DNA of 64,000 nt from Hyphomicrobiales bacterium (GTDB lineage: Bacteria > Pseudomonadota > Alphaproteobacteria > Rhizobiales > Rhizobiaceae), in the NCBI GenBank assembly GCA_900466575.1, contig UBMP01000018.1:1-64000 (forward strand), in the 5' to 3' direction. The notes under the pieces are model-generated. The model made no database searches, had not been told where the DNA came from, and was given only the letters and a program-made list of their open reading frames with translations. A program made the translations under genes and the position numbers. Of this stretch, positions 48,459 through 58,543 are shown piece after piece (position 1 is the first letter of the stretch; each line of letters begins with the position of its first letter).

Positions 48459-49733
48459 TCAGGCCGCGTGGGCGGCGATCGTGTCGAATATCAGATGCTT
48501 GCCGTCATGACCGGAAATCGTGACCTCGGCAAAGGTTCCGGGCGCCATGTCCGGCGTCCTGACGCTCGTGAAGTTTTCGGTATGCGCCAAGCCGCCGCGT
48601 TCGGCAAGTACGATCTGGCGCGTGCCGGTCATGGCGGCAAGATGCGCCTGCGCCAGCCGCTCGCCGGTCTCTCGCAGCCGGGCGGCGCGCTCCTTGACCA
48701 GCCGGCGGTCGAGCTGCGGCATACGCGCCGCGGGCGTACCCTCGCGCGGGCTGAACGGGAAGACATGCAGATGCGCGATACCGGTCTCTTCCGCAAGCCG
48801 CAAAGAATTGGCAAAGGCCTCTTCCGTCTCTGTCGGAAAGCCGGCAATGATATCCGCCCCGAAGGCCATGTCTGGCCGCAGCCGTCGGACATCGGCGCAG
48901 AAGGCCAGCGCATCGGCGCGCGAATGTCGCCGCTTCATGCGCTTGAGGATCAGGTCGTCGCCATGCTGCAGGGACAGATGCAGATGCGGCATGAAGCGCG
49001 GCTCGTCGGCAATCAGGTCCATCAGATGGCGGTCCGCCTCGATGGAGTCGATGGAGGAAAGCCGGAGCCGACGAATGTCGGGGACCTGCTTGAGAATCGT
49101 CTTGGCCAGAAGACCCAGCGTCGGCGTTCCCGGCAGATCGCCGCCATAGGAGGTCGCATCAACACCGGTCAGCACCACTTCCTGGTAACCGGATGCGGCA
49201 AGCTCGCGCACCTGATCCACCACAGCCCCCATCGGCACCGACCGCGAATTGCCCCGGCCATAGGGAATGATGCAGAAGGTGCAGCGATGATCGCAGCCAT
49301 TCTGCACCTGCACGAAGGCGCGCACATGGCCGTCGATGAGACGCACCATCTGCGGCGCGGTCTCGGTCACGCTCATAATGTCGTTGACGCGGGCCTTCTC
49401 CTCGGCCGCGACGCCGAAATCAGGCAGCGCTCTGTACGCATCCGCTTTCAGTTTGTCGTCATTGCCGATCACCGCATCCACTTCCGGCATGGCGGCAAAG
49501 TCATGTGCGGCGACCTGTGCGGCGCAGCCGGTGACGACGATGCGGGTGGAAGGGTTTTCGCGCCGCGCCCGGCGGATCGCCTGGCGGGCCTGGCGCACGG
49601 CCTCGCCGGTCACGGCGCAGGTATTGACGAGAATGGCATCCGTCAGCCCGGCCTTCGCGGCCTCGGCCTTCATGACTTCGGATTCGTAGATATTCAGACG
49701 GCAGCCGAAGGTTATGACCTCGACAGCGCTCAA
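48459..49733 (-). CDS. mtaB: tRNA t6A37 methylthiotransferase MtaB
   Basis: A 424-residue radical-SAM enzyme that adds a methylthio group to t6A37 of tRNA. The N-terminal MTTase domain has [20 protein letters not shown] and VTGCAAQ, which hold its three cluster cysteines. The radical-SAM motif is [26 protein letters not shown]-like domain ends the protein. The start is probably the TTG at 49733 (read M, then [13 protein letters not shown]), which overlaps the dapF stop (TTGA); an ATG at 49760 inside dapF is the alternative. It sits between dapF and ftsY, apparently in one operon. Confidence 0.9.
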   Translation of the reverse strand: MSAVEVITFGCRLNIYESEVMKAEAAKAGLTDAILVNTCAVTGEAVRQARQAIRRARRENPSTRIVVTGCAAQVAAHDFAAMPEVDAVIGNDDKLKADAYRALPDFGVAAEEKARVNDIMSVTETAPQMVRLIDGHVRAFVQVQNGCDHRCTFCIIPYGRGNSRSVPMGAVVDQVRELAASGYQEVVLTGVDATSYGGDLPGTPTLGLLAKTILKQVPDIRRLRLSSIDSIEADRHLMDLIADEPRFMPHLHLSLQHGDDLILKRMKRRHSRADALAFCADVRRLRPDMAFGADIIAGFPTETEEAFANSLRLAEETGIAHLHVFPFSPREGTPAARMPQLDRRLVKERAARLRETGERLAQAHLAAMTGTRQIVLAERGGLAHTENFTSVRTPDMAPGTFAEVTISGHDGKHLIFDTIAAHAA

Positions 49734-50623
49734 ACCGCAACCGCCTCGTCGGCCTGCCATTCGCCGGTCATGGGATCGACCGTGCCCGACCATTCCCAGG
49801 TGGCGGGGCCCGTCATGACGACATGATTGTCGAGCCGCCATTCGAGCTCCAGCGAACCGGGCGGAATGGCGCTGGCGACATTGATCGTCACCTTGCGGCC
49901 TGTGCGGCCGGTTCGCGCACCGCTGACGGCGGCGGCACAGGCGGCCGAACCGCAGGCGAGCGTCAGCCCCGCGCCACGCTCCCAGGTCCGCGTCGTCATC
50001 GACGTCGGCGAGGTCACCTGCGCGATGGTGATATTGCAGCGCTCGGGGAAGATCGGATGGTTTTCGAGGAGAGGCCCGAACTTCTCGAGATCGTAGGACC
50101 AGACGTCGTTCTCGACCCAGAACACGGCATGCGGATTGCCCATCGACATGGCCGATGGCGAGTGCAGAACCGGATTGTCGATGGGCCCGATCTGCAGCTC
50201 GATGCGGCTCGTGTCGTGAAACTCTTCAGCCAGCGGAATGCGGTCCCAATCGAAGACGGGCTCGCCCATGTCGACAGAGATCAGCCCGTTCTCATGCTCC
50301 CTGGCATTCAGGATGCCCGCAATCGTCTGGAAGGTGAAGGACTGCTTGCCCGTCTCGGCGGCCAGCGCCTGCACGACGCAGCGCGTGCCGTTGCCGCAGG
50401 CCTGCGCCTTCGAACCGTCGCAGTTCAGGATGTCGATATAGGCGTCAGTGCCGTCGAGCTTCGGATCGTGGATGGCCATGATCTGATCGAACTTCGTCGC
50501 GGCATCGATGTCGAGCGCAATCGCGGCTTGGGGCGTGACCCGGTCCTTGCGGCCGCGCATGTCGATGACGAGGATCTTGTTGCCAAGCCCGTTCATCTTC
50601 GCAAAGGGGACGCGTTCAGACAT
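49730..50623 (-). CDS. dapF: Diaminopimelate epimerase
   Basis: A 297-residue epimerase that makes meso-diaminopimelate for lysine and peptidoglycan. The two catalytic cysteines lie in [15 protein letters not shown] and [16 protein letters not shown]. The N-terminal [15 protein letters not shown] is typical. It is first of the dapF-mtaB-ftsY-yciB run, with the TTG of mtaB overlapping its stop. Confidence 0.94.
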   Translation of the reverse strand: MSERVPFAKMNGLGNKILVIDMRGRKDRVTPQAAIALDIDAATKFDQIMAIHDPKLDGTDAYIDILNCDGSKAQACGNGTRCVVQALAAETGKQSFTFQTIAGILNAREHENGLISVDMGEPVFDWDRIPLAEEFHDTSRIELQIGPIDNPVLHSPSAMSMGNPHAVFWVENDVWSYDLEKFGPLLENHPIFPERCNITIAQVTSPTSMTTRTWERGAGLTLACGSAACAAAVSGARTGRTGRKVTINVASAIPPGSLELEWRLDNHVVMTGPATWEWSGTVDPMTGEWQADEAVAV

Positions 50624-50713
50624 GATTTCGCTTTCTTCTCGATCGGTCGGGTCAACACCCGTATTTTTCGCTTATATGGCCGAAAAACCGGGCGATTTCC
50701 AGTAGCGAAGGTA

Positions 50714-51721
50714 TCACACCTGCGGCACGTCGAAAACCGCGCCCGGCTGCAGCGCCGGAAAGCGCTCGCGCGCGATGCCGGCGGCATCGAGCGCCGCGTG
50801 CAGCTCCCGCTCGGGATGATAGATATTCTCGTTGGTGAGCTGGAAGGTGAACCAGTGGTGGCCCGCCGCATAGGCCGCATTGCAGAGTCGCATGCCCTCC
50901 ACGGCCTCTTCCGGATTCTGGTGCTGCGCCTTCATGAACCAGCGCGGCTCATAGGCGCCGATCGGCAGGATGGCGAGGCGGAAGCGGCCGTATTTCTCCC
51001 CGGCCGCCCGATAATTGATGCCGTCGTGAAAGCCGGTGTCGCCGATATGATAGATCAGCCCACCCGCCGTCTCGATGACGAAGGCCGCCCAGAGCGCAAA
51101 GCGTCGGTCGTTCACACCGCGCGCAGACCAGTGATGCGCGGGCTCGCAATGAAAGACGAGCCCATGGCCGAAATCGAAACGGTCACCCCAGTCCATCGCC
51201 CGGATGCGGGCATTGGGCACGGTACGGCGGATGATGGTGTCGTTGCCGAGCGGCGTGACGATCAACGGATTGTGGATACGCACCAGTCGTTTCAGCGTCA
51301 CCATATCCAGATGGTCGTAGTGATTGTGCGAGATGATCACGACATCGATGGGCGGCAGGTCCTCGAAACGAATGCCCGGTTCGTTGGCCCGGCGGGGACC
51401 GGCAAAACTGAAGGGACTGACGCGCTCGGACCAGACCGGATCGGTCAGGATCGAAAAATCCTGCGTCTGGATCAGCATGGAAGCATGGCCCACCATGGTC
51501 ACGCGCAGCCGCTTCCCCTCCAGCCGCGCCTCGGGCTTTGCCTTCGGAAAAGGCGATGCCACGGCAGCGGGCCATGGCTGCGGCTTATCGCGAAACCGCC
51601 ATTGCAGCACCTTGGAAAAACCGCCCGGCTCGACTCCGCCGGGATTGAAGAAGCGCTTTCCGTCGAAATGATCGGTGACGGGGCCTTTGTAATAGGAATT
51701 TCCAGTCGGCTTCGAAGTCAT
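50714..51721 (-). CDS. MBL-fold metallohydrolase (NAPE-PLD/UlaG-like)
   Basis: A 335-residue metallo-beta-lactamase-fold protein. The metal motif is IISHNHYDHLD, with later ligands in EPAHHWSARG and GDTGFHDG. The N-terminal segment RFFNPGGVEPGGFSKVLQWRF and the pattern WPAAVASPFP are characteristic of NAPE-PLD-like bacterial hydrolases, which probably act on lipid or lactone substrates. No signal peptide is evident. It stands alone between dapF and the c-di-GMP gene, and the substrate is unknown. Confidence 0.85.
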   Translation of the reverse strand: MTSKPTGNSYYKGPVTDHFDGKRFFNPGGVEPGGFSKVLQWRFRDKPQPWPAAVASPFPKAKPEARLEGKRLRVTMVGHASMLIQTQDFSILTDPVWSERVSPFSFAGPRRANEPGIRFEDLPPIDVVIISHNHYDHLDMVTLKRLVRIHNPLIVTPLGNDTIIRRTVPNARIRAMDWGDRFDFGHGLVFHCEPAHHWSARGVNDRRFALWAAFVIETAGGLIYHIGDTGFHDGINYRAAGEKYGRFRLAILPIGAYEPRWFMKAQHQNPEEAVEGMRLCNAAYAAGHHWFTFQLTNENIYHPERELHAALDAAGIARERFPALQPGAVFDVPQV

Positions 51722-51907
51722 GCTGCAGCTTCGCCTATCGTTTGATGCACGCGAGAATAACGCAGTTGGGCACCATGTGGTTGCCTTTAAAGATCAACGG
51801 CCGCTTAAGCCTATATTTCGGCGAGTAAACCCCTAATTTATATGGGAATTATGGGAATCTTAAGGTGTTGATGCGATCAACGCGCACTCATCGTTGCGAG
51901 TCTATAT

Positions 51908-54019
51908 ATGTTTGATGTTATTTTTTGCATCGTCGTTGAGCATGATCTCAAACTTGTGGCCCTTGCAGCGATAATTTGCATTCTTGGCAGCTGGCTTTCA
52001 TTCCGGCTGCTGGATCGCGGATTCATGGATAGCGGACTGATCGGACTGGGCTGGAACTTCCTGGCTGCCACGGCAGCAGGCTCCTGCGTCTGGTCCACGC
52101 ACTTTATCGCGATCCTCGCGTTCAGGACGGGCGCGCCCGTCAGCTTCGATCCCGTGTTGACCATCGTGTCGCTTCTGATCGCGATTGCCGGCATTTTTGC
52201 CGGGCTGGCCGCCACGTCCGTGTCGATTCCTTTCAGCGCCGCGGGCGGCGGCATTCTCGTCGGTTTGGGCGTCGCCGCGATGCACTATGCGGGCATGAAC
52301 GCCTATCACGTCGACGGCCTTGTCAACTGGAACAGGACGTTCGTGGTCGTGTCTGTCGCCATCATCGTCGTCGCATCAATCGTCGCGCTCGGCTTGATGA
52401 AGCGTCAGGACCTTAGGGCGCGGCCCGAAAAGGCTGCAGGTATTTTCGCGGCGGGCATTATCGGTCTGCATTTCACGGGCATGACCGCCATGACGGTCAC
52501 ACCCCTCGTGTTGCGGGGGGCGAGCATTCCGCAAGGCTCCTATCTTGCGATGGCAATGGCGATCGCGCTGGCGTGCATCGTGATTGCCGGCACCGGACTG
52601 ACATCCTTCGTCATCGACCACCGGATGCGCAGCGATTCCGATCGCAAGCTCTACAAGATGGCTCTCTACGATACCCTCACCGGCCTGCCGAACCGGCAGA
52701 ATTTCACCGACAAGCTTCTGGCGGCGATTGCGCAGAGCGACAAGACAGGATGCGGCTTTGCCTTCATTGGCATGGATCTCGACCGATTCAAGGAAATCAA
52801 CGATCTGTGGGGCCATCAGGCCGGAGATACAGTGCTTGGGGAGGTCGGCGAGCGTCTGGCCGCACTCAAGTCGGAACGCCTCTTCTTCGCACGGCTTGGC
52901 GGTGACGAATTCGCCCTGATCTCCCGCTGCAGCGACGAGAAGCTCGTCTTCGAAGACATGATGCAGATCAAGAACGCGCTCGTTCGTCCGATCACGCTCG
53001 GCGACGGCACGGAGGTGAGCATCGGCGTCAGCCTGGGTGCGGCTTTCTATCCGACCGATGCGCCCGACGCCCAGGAACTCGTGAGCCGTGCCGACTTGGC
53101 GATGTATCGCGCCAAGGCAAGTCCGATCACCTCGATCTGCTTCTATGATTCCGGGATGGATGAGGTCGTGCGTCGGCGCAAGGCGCTTGCCGCCGACCTC
53201 AGGAACGCGCTCGCCAACGGCGAACTGGAACTTTACTACCAGATGCAGAATGAGGTCGATACGGAAGTTGTAACCGGCTACGAGGTCCTGCTGCGCTGGC
53301 GGCATCCGGCGCGCGGTATGGTCTCTCCGGTCGACTTCATCCCGATTGCGGAGGAGAGCGGCCTGATCATGGAAATCGGCCGATGGGTCCTGCAGACGGC
53401 CTGCGAGCAGGCATCAACATGGCCCAACAATCTGCGCATTGCCGTCAACCTCTCACCCATTCAGCTCAGCGATCCCAAGCTGCTGACCACCGTGCGCAAG
53501 GTTCTCGAGGAGACCGGGCTTGCCCCGCACCGGCTCGAACTGGAACTGACGGAATCGTCCATCATCGAAAACCGGGAACGCACGCTGTCGGTGCTGTCGC
53601 AGATCAAGGCGCTGGGCGTAACCATCGCACTTGACGATTTTGGAACCGGCTACTCTTCGCTCGAAACGCTGAGAACCTTCCCGTTCAACAAGATCAAGCT
53701 CGACCGGTCCTTCATGAACCAGATCGAGGAAAGTCCGCAGGCCCGGGCCATCATTCGCGCCGTACTTGCGATTGGCAAGAGCATGAATGTGCCGGTTCTC
53801 GCCGAAGGCGTGGAAACCCGCAGCCAGCTCGAAATCCTGCGGCAGGAAGGCTGCGACGCCATGCAGGGCTATCTGCTGGGCAGACCCGCTCCGCATGAGA
53901 CGATCCTGGCCAGCTTCGCGTCGATGGACGAAATCGCGGATCGGAACTCCGCCCTGCTCGGGGCTGTGATGCAAAACGTAAATGCAAACGGGGAAACGGT
54001 CCGGGCTGCGGCCGGGTAA
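51908..54019 (+). CDS. MHYT-GGDEF-EAL c-di-GMP signalling protein
   Basis: A 703-residue membrane sensor. Residues 1-240 form an MHYT domain of about seven helices with the three signature motifs (STHFIAI, AMHYAGM, LHFTGM), which may bind copper and sense gas or redox. GGDEF domain: LYDTLTGLPNRQNF, then RLGGDEFAL with an intact active site. EAL domain: the first motif reads EVL instead of EAL (GYEVLLRWRHP), while ELTESSIIE, LDDFGTGYSSL, KLDRSFM and LAEGVET are kept. EVL variants are common in active enzymes, so both synthesis and hydrolysis are possible. A 186-base AT-rich promoter region lies upstream. Confidence 0.92.
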   Translation: MFDVIFCIVVEHDLKLVALAAIICILGSWLSFRLLDRGFMDSGLIGLGWNFLAATAAGSCVWSTHFIAILAFRTGAPVSFDPVLTIVSLLIAIAGIFAGLAATSVSIPFSAAGGGILVGLGVAAMHYAGMNAYHVDGLVNWNRTFVVVSVAIIVVASIVALGLMKRQDLRARPEKAAGIFAAGIIGLHFTGMTAMTVTPLVLRGASIPQGSYLAMAMAIALACIVIAGTGLTSFVIDHRMRSDSDRKLYKMALYDTLTGLPNRQNFTDKLLAAIAQSDKTGCGFAFIGMDLDRFKEINDLWGHQAGDTVLGEVGERLAALKSERLFFARLGGDEFALISRCSDEKLVFEDMMQIKNALVRPITLGDGTEVSIGVSLGAAFYPTDAPDAQELVSRADLAMYRAKASPITSICFYDSGMDEVVRRRKALAADLRNALANGELELYYQMQNEVDTEVVTGYEVLLRWRHPARGMVSPVDFIPIAEESGLIMEIGRWVLQTACEQASTWPNNLRIAVNLSPIQLSDPKLLTTVRKVLEETGLAPHRLELELTESSIIENRERTLSVLSQIKALGVTIALDDFGTGYSSLETLRTFPFNKIKLDRSFMNQIEESPQARAIIRAVLAIGKSMNVPVLAEGVETRSQLEILRQEGCDAMQGYLLGRPAPHETILASFASMDEIADRNSALLGAVMQNVNANGETVRAAAG

Positions 54020-54069
54020 AGATGAAGATCGCAATCCGGACCCGTGAAAACGCGCCCCGCCTGCCCAGC

Positions 54070-54098
54070 CTTGACTTTCCGCCGCTTTTCCTGTTTAA
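54070..54098 (+). promoter_or_regulatory. Possible sigma-70 promoter of ffh
   Basis: CTTGAC (54070-54075), a 17-base spacer, then GTTTAA (54093-54098). The -35 box matches the rhizobial housekeeping consensus and the -10 box is moderate. A hairpin CCGGGA-cttcga-TCCCGG lies downstream at 54139-54156 in what would be the 5' leader. Confidence 0.4.
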
Positions 54099-54283
54099 GC
54101 CCCGCAAAATCCGTCTCAAGGCAAGCTTGAGCCACTGACCGGGACTTCGATCCCGGAGGTCAACATCCGGCAGCGCGATGCGCCCCCGGATGCCACACTG
54201 CTTTGTGCTGAAGTGTTTTACGCTTGCATTCGGGCCGGACAATACCGACGTTTCGGACATCCCGAAACGAAAAGGACGACACG

Positions 54284-55837
54284 ATGTTTGATAACCTCCA
54301 GGAACGTCTTGGCTCCATCCTGAATGGGCTGACCGGACGTGGCGCGCTTTCGGAAGCTGACGTTTCCGCGGCGCTGCGTGAGGTGCGCCGTGCGCTTCTG
54401 GAAGCCGACGTCGCGCTCGAAGTCGTTCGTGGCTTTACCGACCGTGTCCGCGAAAAGGCCGTCGGCGCGGAAATCCTGAAGTCGATCAAGCCTGGCCAGA
54501 TGGTCGTCAAGATCGTCCATGACGAACTGATCGACATGCTGGGCACGGATGGCGAAGGCATCAGCCTCAACGCCGCCGCCCCCGTCGTCATCATGATGGT
54601 CGGCCTCCAGGGCTCGGGTAAGACGACGACCTCGGCCAAGATCGCCAAGCGGCTGACCACGCGCGAGCGCAAGAAGGTCCTGATGGCCTCGCTCGACACG
54701 CGCCGCCCGGCAGCGCAAGAACAGCTGCGCCAGCTGGGCGTCCAGACCGGCGTCGACACGCTGCCCATCATCGAAGGCCAGTCGCCGGTCGATATCGCAG
54801 CCCGCGCCGTTCAGGCCGCCAAGCTCGGCGGCCATGACGTCGTCATCCTCGACACCGCCGGCCGCACCCACATCGACGAACCGTTGATGGTGGAAATGGC
54901 CGATATCAAGAAAAAGGCCAATCCGCACGAAATCCTGCTGGTCGCCGACGCGCTGACCGGTCAGGACGCCGTCAACCTCGCCCGCAATTTCGATGAGCGC
55001 GTCGGCATCACCGGCCTGGTTCTCACCCGCATGGACGGCGATGGCCGCGGTGGTGCCGCTCTTTCGATGCGTGCCGTTACCGGCAAGCCGGTCAAGCTCA
55101 TCGGCGTCGGCGAAAAGATGGACGAACTCGACGAGTTCCATCCCCGCCGTATCGCCGACCGCATTCTCGGCATGGGCGACATCGTCTCGCTCGTCGAACG
55201 CGCCGCTGAATCCATCGACGCCGAAAAGGCCGCCGCCATGGCGGCCCGCATGGCCAAGGGCAAGTTCGACCTCAACGACATGGCCGACCAGATCCGCCAG
55301 ATGGAAAAGCTCGGCGGCATGGGCGGCATCATGGGGATGATGCCCGGCATGGCCGGCATGAAGGACAAGATGGCCGCCGCCGGCCTCAACGACAATATCT
55401 TCAAGCGTCAGCTCGCCATCATTTCCTCGATGACCAAGGCCGAGCGCGCCAATCCCGATATCCTGAAGCATTCCCGCAAGAAGCGCATCGCGGCCGGCTC
55501 CGGCACGGATGCCGCCGACATCAACAAGCTCCTGAAAATGCACCGCCAGATGGCCGACATGATGAAAATGATGGGCGGCAAGAAGGGCGGCATGATGAAG
55601 CAGATGATGGGCGGGCTTGCCGGCAAGATGGGTCTGGGCGGCATGATGGGCGGTGGCATGCCGGACCTGTCGAGCATGGACCCCAAGCAGCTCGAGGCGC
55701 TCGCCAAGCAGGCGGAAGCCTCCGGCCTCACCAAGGGCATGGGTGGATTGCCCGGTGGGCTTCCCGGTTTGGGTGGACCGAAATTGCCGGGTCTCGGCGG
55801 GCTTCCGGGCCTGCCCGGCCTGCCGAAGAAGAAGTAA
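54284..55837 (+). CDS. ffh: Signal recognition particle protein Ffh
   Basis: A 517-residue SRP GTPase. The NG domain has GLQGSGKTTT, SLDTRRPAAQEQL, DTAGR and TRMDGDGRGGAAL. The C-terminal M domain is very methionine-rich (MGGMGGIMGMMPGMAGM, and MADMMKMMGG) and includes SMTKAERANPDILKHSRKKRIAAGSG, which binds 4.5S RNA. A Gly/Pro/Leu-rich tail (about residues 480-515) follows. The start is the ATG after AAAAGGACGACACG. It leads an operon-like run with the chorismate mutase and rpsP. Confidence 0.95.
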   Translation: MFDNLQERLGSILNGLTGRGALSEADVSAALREVRRALLEADVALEVVRGFTDRVREKAVGAEILKSIKPGQMVVKIVHDELIDMLGTDGEGISLNAAAPVVIMMVGLQGSGKTTTSAKIAKRLTTRERKKVLMASLDTRRPAAQEQLRQLGVQTGVDTLPIIEGQSPVDIAARAVQAAKLGGHDVVILDTAGRTHIDEPLMVEMADIKKKANPHEILLVADALTGQDAVNLARNFDERVGITGLVLTRMDGDGRGGAALSMRAVTGKPVKLIGVGEKMDELDEFHPRRIADRILGMGDIVSLVERAAESIDAEKAAAMAARMAKGKFDLNDMADQIRQMEKLGGMGGIMGMMPGMAGMKDKMAAAGLNDNIFKRQLAIISSMTKAERANPDILKHSRKKRIAAGSGTDAADINKLLKMHRQMADMMKMMGGKKGGMMKQMMGGLAGKMGLGGMMGGGMPDLSSMDPKQLEALAKQAEASGLTKGMGGLPGGLPGLGGPKLPGLGGLPGLPGLPKKK

Positions 55838-55849
55838 GGAGTGCGTTTG

Positions 55850-56155
55850 GTGATCGATCCCGAAATCAAGGCAAAGCTTTCCGGCTATCGCCAGTCGATC
55901 GACAATATCGACGCAGCACTCGTCCACATGCTCGCCGAGCGCTTCCGCTGCACCAAGGAAGTCGGCGTCTTGAAGGCCACGCATGAATTGCCGCCGTCTG
56001 ATCCGGCGCGCGAGGAATACCAGATCGAACGTCTTCGCCGTCTGGCGAAGGAGGCCAATCTGGACCCGGATTTCGCCGAGAAGTTCTTGAACTTCATCAT
56101 CAAGGAAGTCATCCGGCATCATGAAGCCATCGCCGCCGAACATAACGGCAAGTGA
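55850..56155 (+). CDS. Chorismate mutase (AroQ type)
   Basis: A 101-residue all-helical mutase that turns chorismate into prephenate for Phe and Tyr. The AroQ pattern is visible: IDNIDAALVHMLAERFRCTKEVGVLKA in helix 1, EEYQIERLRRLA in helix 2, and FLNFIIKEVIRHHE in helix 3. The start is best placed at the GTG at 55850, eight bases after AAGGAG; a GTG three codons earlier lies partly within that site. It follows ffh by twelve bases, a frequent rhizobial arrangement. Confidence 0.9.
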   Translation: MIDPEIKAKLSGYRQSIDNIDAALVHMLAERFRCTKEVGVLKATHELPPSDPAREEYQIERLRRLAKEANLDPDFAEKFLNFIIKEVIRHHEAIAAEHNGK

Positions 56156-56282
56156 AGGCTAAAGCCGCATCGGACCGAAAATTTGATGCACAAACAAGGA
56201 AATACGCAGCATTCCGCTGCAAACGACATGTCACGAAATCGCCGCCTGCAAGCGGCACATCAATGCCTGAAGGAGAAATGAA

Positions 56283-56639
56283 ATGGCACTGAAGATTCGT
56301 CTCGCCCGCGGTGGCTCCAAGAAGCGTCCGTACTACCATATCGTCATCGCTGACGCCCGCTCGCCGCGCGACGGCCGTTTCCTGGAGAAGGTCGGTTCCT
56401 GGAACCCGATGCTCGCCAAGGACGCTGAAGGCCGCATCGTGATCGACAACGCCCGCGTTCAGCATTGGCTCGACAACGGCGCACAGCCGACGGACCGCGT
56501 CCTGCGCTTCCTGAACGACGCCGGCCTTGCCAAGCGCGAAGCCCGCAACAACCCGGAAAAGGCAAAGCCGGGCAAGAAGGCCGTCGAGCGCGCCAAGGAA
56601 AAGGAAGCCAAGGCCGCTGAAGCCGCTGCTGCGGAATAA
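56283..56639 (+). CDS. rpsP: 30S ribosomal protein S16
   Basis: A 118-residue S16: [34 protein letters not shown] and [17 protein letters not shown] are diagnostic. The C-terminal Lys/Ala/Glu tail (about residues 90-118) is longer than in E. coli S16 (82 residues), as is usual in alphaproteobacteria. A strong AAGGAGAA precedes the ATG. A terminator follows, which separates it from rimM. Confidence 0.95.
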   Translation: MALKIRLARGGSKKRPYYHIVIADARSPRDGRFLEKVGSWNPMLAKDAEGRIVIDNARVQHWLDNGAQPTDRVLRFLNDAGLAKREARNNPEKAKPGKKAVERAKEKEAKAAEAAAAE

Positions 56640-56710
56640 GGCGAGCAATTGACGGCCCGAGCAGAAGCGAGGGCTGTCGGCTTTCCGGTAGCTCCGAAGA
56701 TGAGCTCTTT

Positions 56711-56746
56711 GTCCCCTGCGTCGCAAGATGCGGGGGACTTACTTTT
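56711..56746 (+). terminator. Rho-independent terminator after rpsP
   Basis: GTCCCCTGC (56711-56719) pairs with GCGGGGGAC (56730-56738, one G-T pair) and is followed by TTACTTTTT. It lies 72 bases past the rpsP stop. Confidence 0.75.
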
Positions 56747-56767
56747 TGATGACGTGCCTTCTTGAGG

Positions 56768-56995
56768 TTAGGGAGTATCGCGGTCCCGTTTCTGCGCCGC
56801 CCTATAAATAGCGACCATCCAGCCAATCAAGAAGAACGGGTAGAACAGAGCGAGGACAACGATAATAAATACCGGCCTTCGTTCATTTCCAAAATTTAGA
56901 ATGAAAAATGGAAATGCTACGTACACAACGAAGAACGCCCAATCACCAAATGACGCATTCCCGATCACGATCTTGAAGAAATTTGTTATTTTCAT
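56768..56995 (-). CDS. Small two-span membrane protein, unknown
   Basis: A 75-residue frame, MKITNFFKIVIGNASFGDWA to the end ...AQKRDRDTP, with two hydrophobic stretches (about residues 20-34, AFFVVYVAFPFFILNF, and 42-64, VFIIVVLALFYPFFLIGWMVAIY) and a basic C-terminus. It is AT-richer than its neighbours and runs against the rpsP-rimM direction inside an otherwise conserved block. The ribosome site AGGA is very close to the ATG. I do not recognise a family. Coding is likely from the well-formed membrane segments but not certain. Confidence 0.5.
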   Translation of the reverse strand: MKITNFFKIVIGNASFGDWAFFVVYVAFPFFILNFGNERRPVFIIVVLALFYPFFLIGWMVAIYRAAQKRDRDTP

Positions 56996-57221
56996 TTCCT
57001 GAGCGACGCCGTTAGTGGAAGAGCAGAGCTTGTCAAGAACCGACTAGACTCTAACCGAATATTGTTGAAATCGATCTACCCCGCAAAATTTGAATATCGC
57101 TTTGGCTCACTATGGCCATGCGTGATGCTTTTCGATACGCCATTCCTGCCGTATTGGTAACACATCGGCTTGAAGGCGGCAGAACGAAAGCTGATGACTC
57201 TCCGATTGGAATGGCCCAAGG

Positions 57222-57860
57222 ATGCCGAGAAATTTGCAGACAAAGCTTAAGAACCCCGTTCTCATGGCGACCATTGGTGCCGCGCAAGGTCTGCGTGGCG
57301 AAGTGCGCGCCAAGACCTATACGACCGAGCCGACGGCGCTCGGCGATTACGGCAATCTGCATGCGGCCGACGGGCGGGTGTTTGAAATTCTCGACATTCG
57401 CGAGATGAAGGACATGGCCGTCGTGCGCTTCAAGGGCGTGAACGACCGCAATGCGGCGGAAGTGCTGCGCGGGCTCGATCTCTTCATCGAGCGCGACAAC
57501 CTGCCGAGCGAGCTGCTGGAGGACGACGAGTTCTTCTACGCCGATCTCGAAGGGCTGGAAGCCTTCGACGCGACCGGCAGGAGCTATGGCATCGTCTCCG
57601 GCATTTTCGATTTCGGCGCAGGCGACCTGCTGGAGCTGAAGGCCCCCGCCAAGCGCCCGCTGCTCATTCCCTTCTCCGAAGCCGCCGTGCTGGAGATCGA
57701 TCTGGAAGAGGGCCGCATTCTGGTCGACCCGATTGCCGCCGGTCTCATTGACGACGGCGACAACGGAGACGGCGAAAAGGGTCCCGGCAGCCGCAAGCGC
57801 AGCCCGCAGGACAAGGGCCCGCAAACCAAAGGCAAGAACGGCGGAGACGCGGAGAAGTGA
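57222..57860 (+). CDS. rimM: Ribosome maturation factor RimM
   Basis: A 212-residue RimM that binds S19 during 30S head assembly. The N-terminal RimM barrel has [23 protein letters not shown] and ends [23 protein letters not shown]. The PRC-barrel part has [16 protein letters not shown] and [24 protein letters not shown] polar tail (about residues 175-212) rich in Gly, Asp and Lys is extra. The start is ATG 57222 or the TTG at 57234; family members start near this point. Its stop overlaps the trmD GTG start. Confidence 0.92.
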   Translation: MPRNLQTKLKNPVLMATIGAAQGLRGEVRAKTYTTEPTALGDYGNLHAADGRVFEILDIREMKDMAVVRFKGVNDRNAAEVLRGLDLFIERDNLPSELLEDDEFFYADLEGLEAFDATGRSYGIVSGIFDFGAGDLLELKAPAKRPLLIPFSEAAVLEIDLEEGRILVDPIAAGLIDDGDNGDGEKGPGSRKRSPQDKGPQTKGKNGGDAEK

Positions 57861-58543
57861 CCTTCCGCGCCACGATCCTCACGCTCTATCCGGAAATGTT
57901 TCCGGGCTTTCTCGGCCAATCGCTTTCCGGCAAGGCACTGGAGCGCGGCGCTTGGGTTGTCGAACCCGTCCAGATCCGCGACTTCGCCACCGACAAGCAC
58001 CGTTCGGTCGATGACACGCCGTCGGGCGGCGGGGCCGGCATGGTGCTGCGCGCCGATATTCTCGCCAAGGCCATCGATTCCGTTGGCGACGACGACCGCC
58101 CCCGCCTGCTGATGAGCCCGCGTGGCAAGCCGCTCACGCAAAAGCGCGTCCGCGAACTCGCAGAGGGCCCCGGCGCAGTGATCGTCTGCGGTCGCTTCGA
58201 AGGCGTGGATCAGCGTGTCATCGACGCCCGCAATCTCGAGGAAGTCTCCATCGGCGATTACATTCTCTCCGGCGGAGAGCCGGCCGCGATGATCCTGCTC
58301 GACGCCGTCATCCGCGTCCTGCCCGGCGTGATGGGCAACGACCAGTCGGGCGTGCATGAAAGCTTCGAGAGCGGGCTTCTCGAACACCCGCACTACACCC
58401 GCCCGCCCGTCTTCGAGGGTCGCGAAATCCCGGAAGTCCTGACCTCCGGCAATCACGCCAAGATCGAGAAATGGCGGCACGAACAGGCGCTGAAGCTCAC
58501 CGCCGAGCGCAGGCCGGACCTGCTTCAAGCCTTGAAGAAATAA
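57857..58543 (+). CDS. trmD: tRNA (guanine37-N1)-methyltransferase TrmD
   Basis: A 228-residue SPOUT enzyme making m1G37, which prevents frameshifting. Landmarks are [42 protein letters not shown] and [24 protein letters not shown] in the trefoil knot, and [14 protein letters not shown]. The start is the GTG at 57857, overlapping the rimM stop (GTGA). Its 3' end overlaps the convergent tauE-like gene by 19 bases. Confidence 0.94.
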   Translation: MTFRATILTLYPEMFPGFLGQSLSGKALERGAWVVEPVQIRDFATDKHRSVDDTPSGGGAGMVLRADILAKAIDSVGDDDRPRLLMSPRGKPLTQKRVRELAEGPGAVIVCGRFEGVDQRVIDARNLEEVSIGDYILSGGEPAAMILLDAVIRVLPGVMGNDQSGVHESFESGLLEHPHYTRPPVFEGREIPEVLTSGNHAKIEKWRHEQALKLTAERRPDLLQALKK

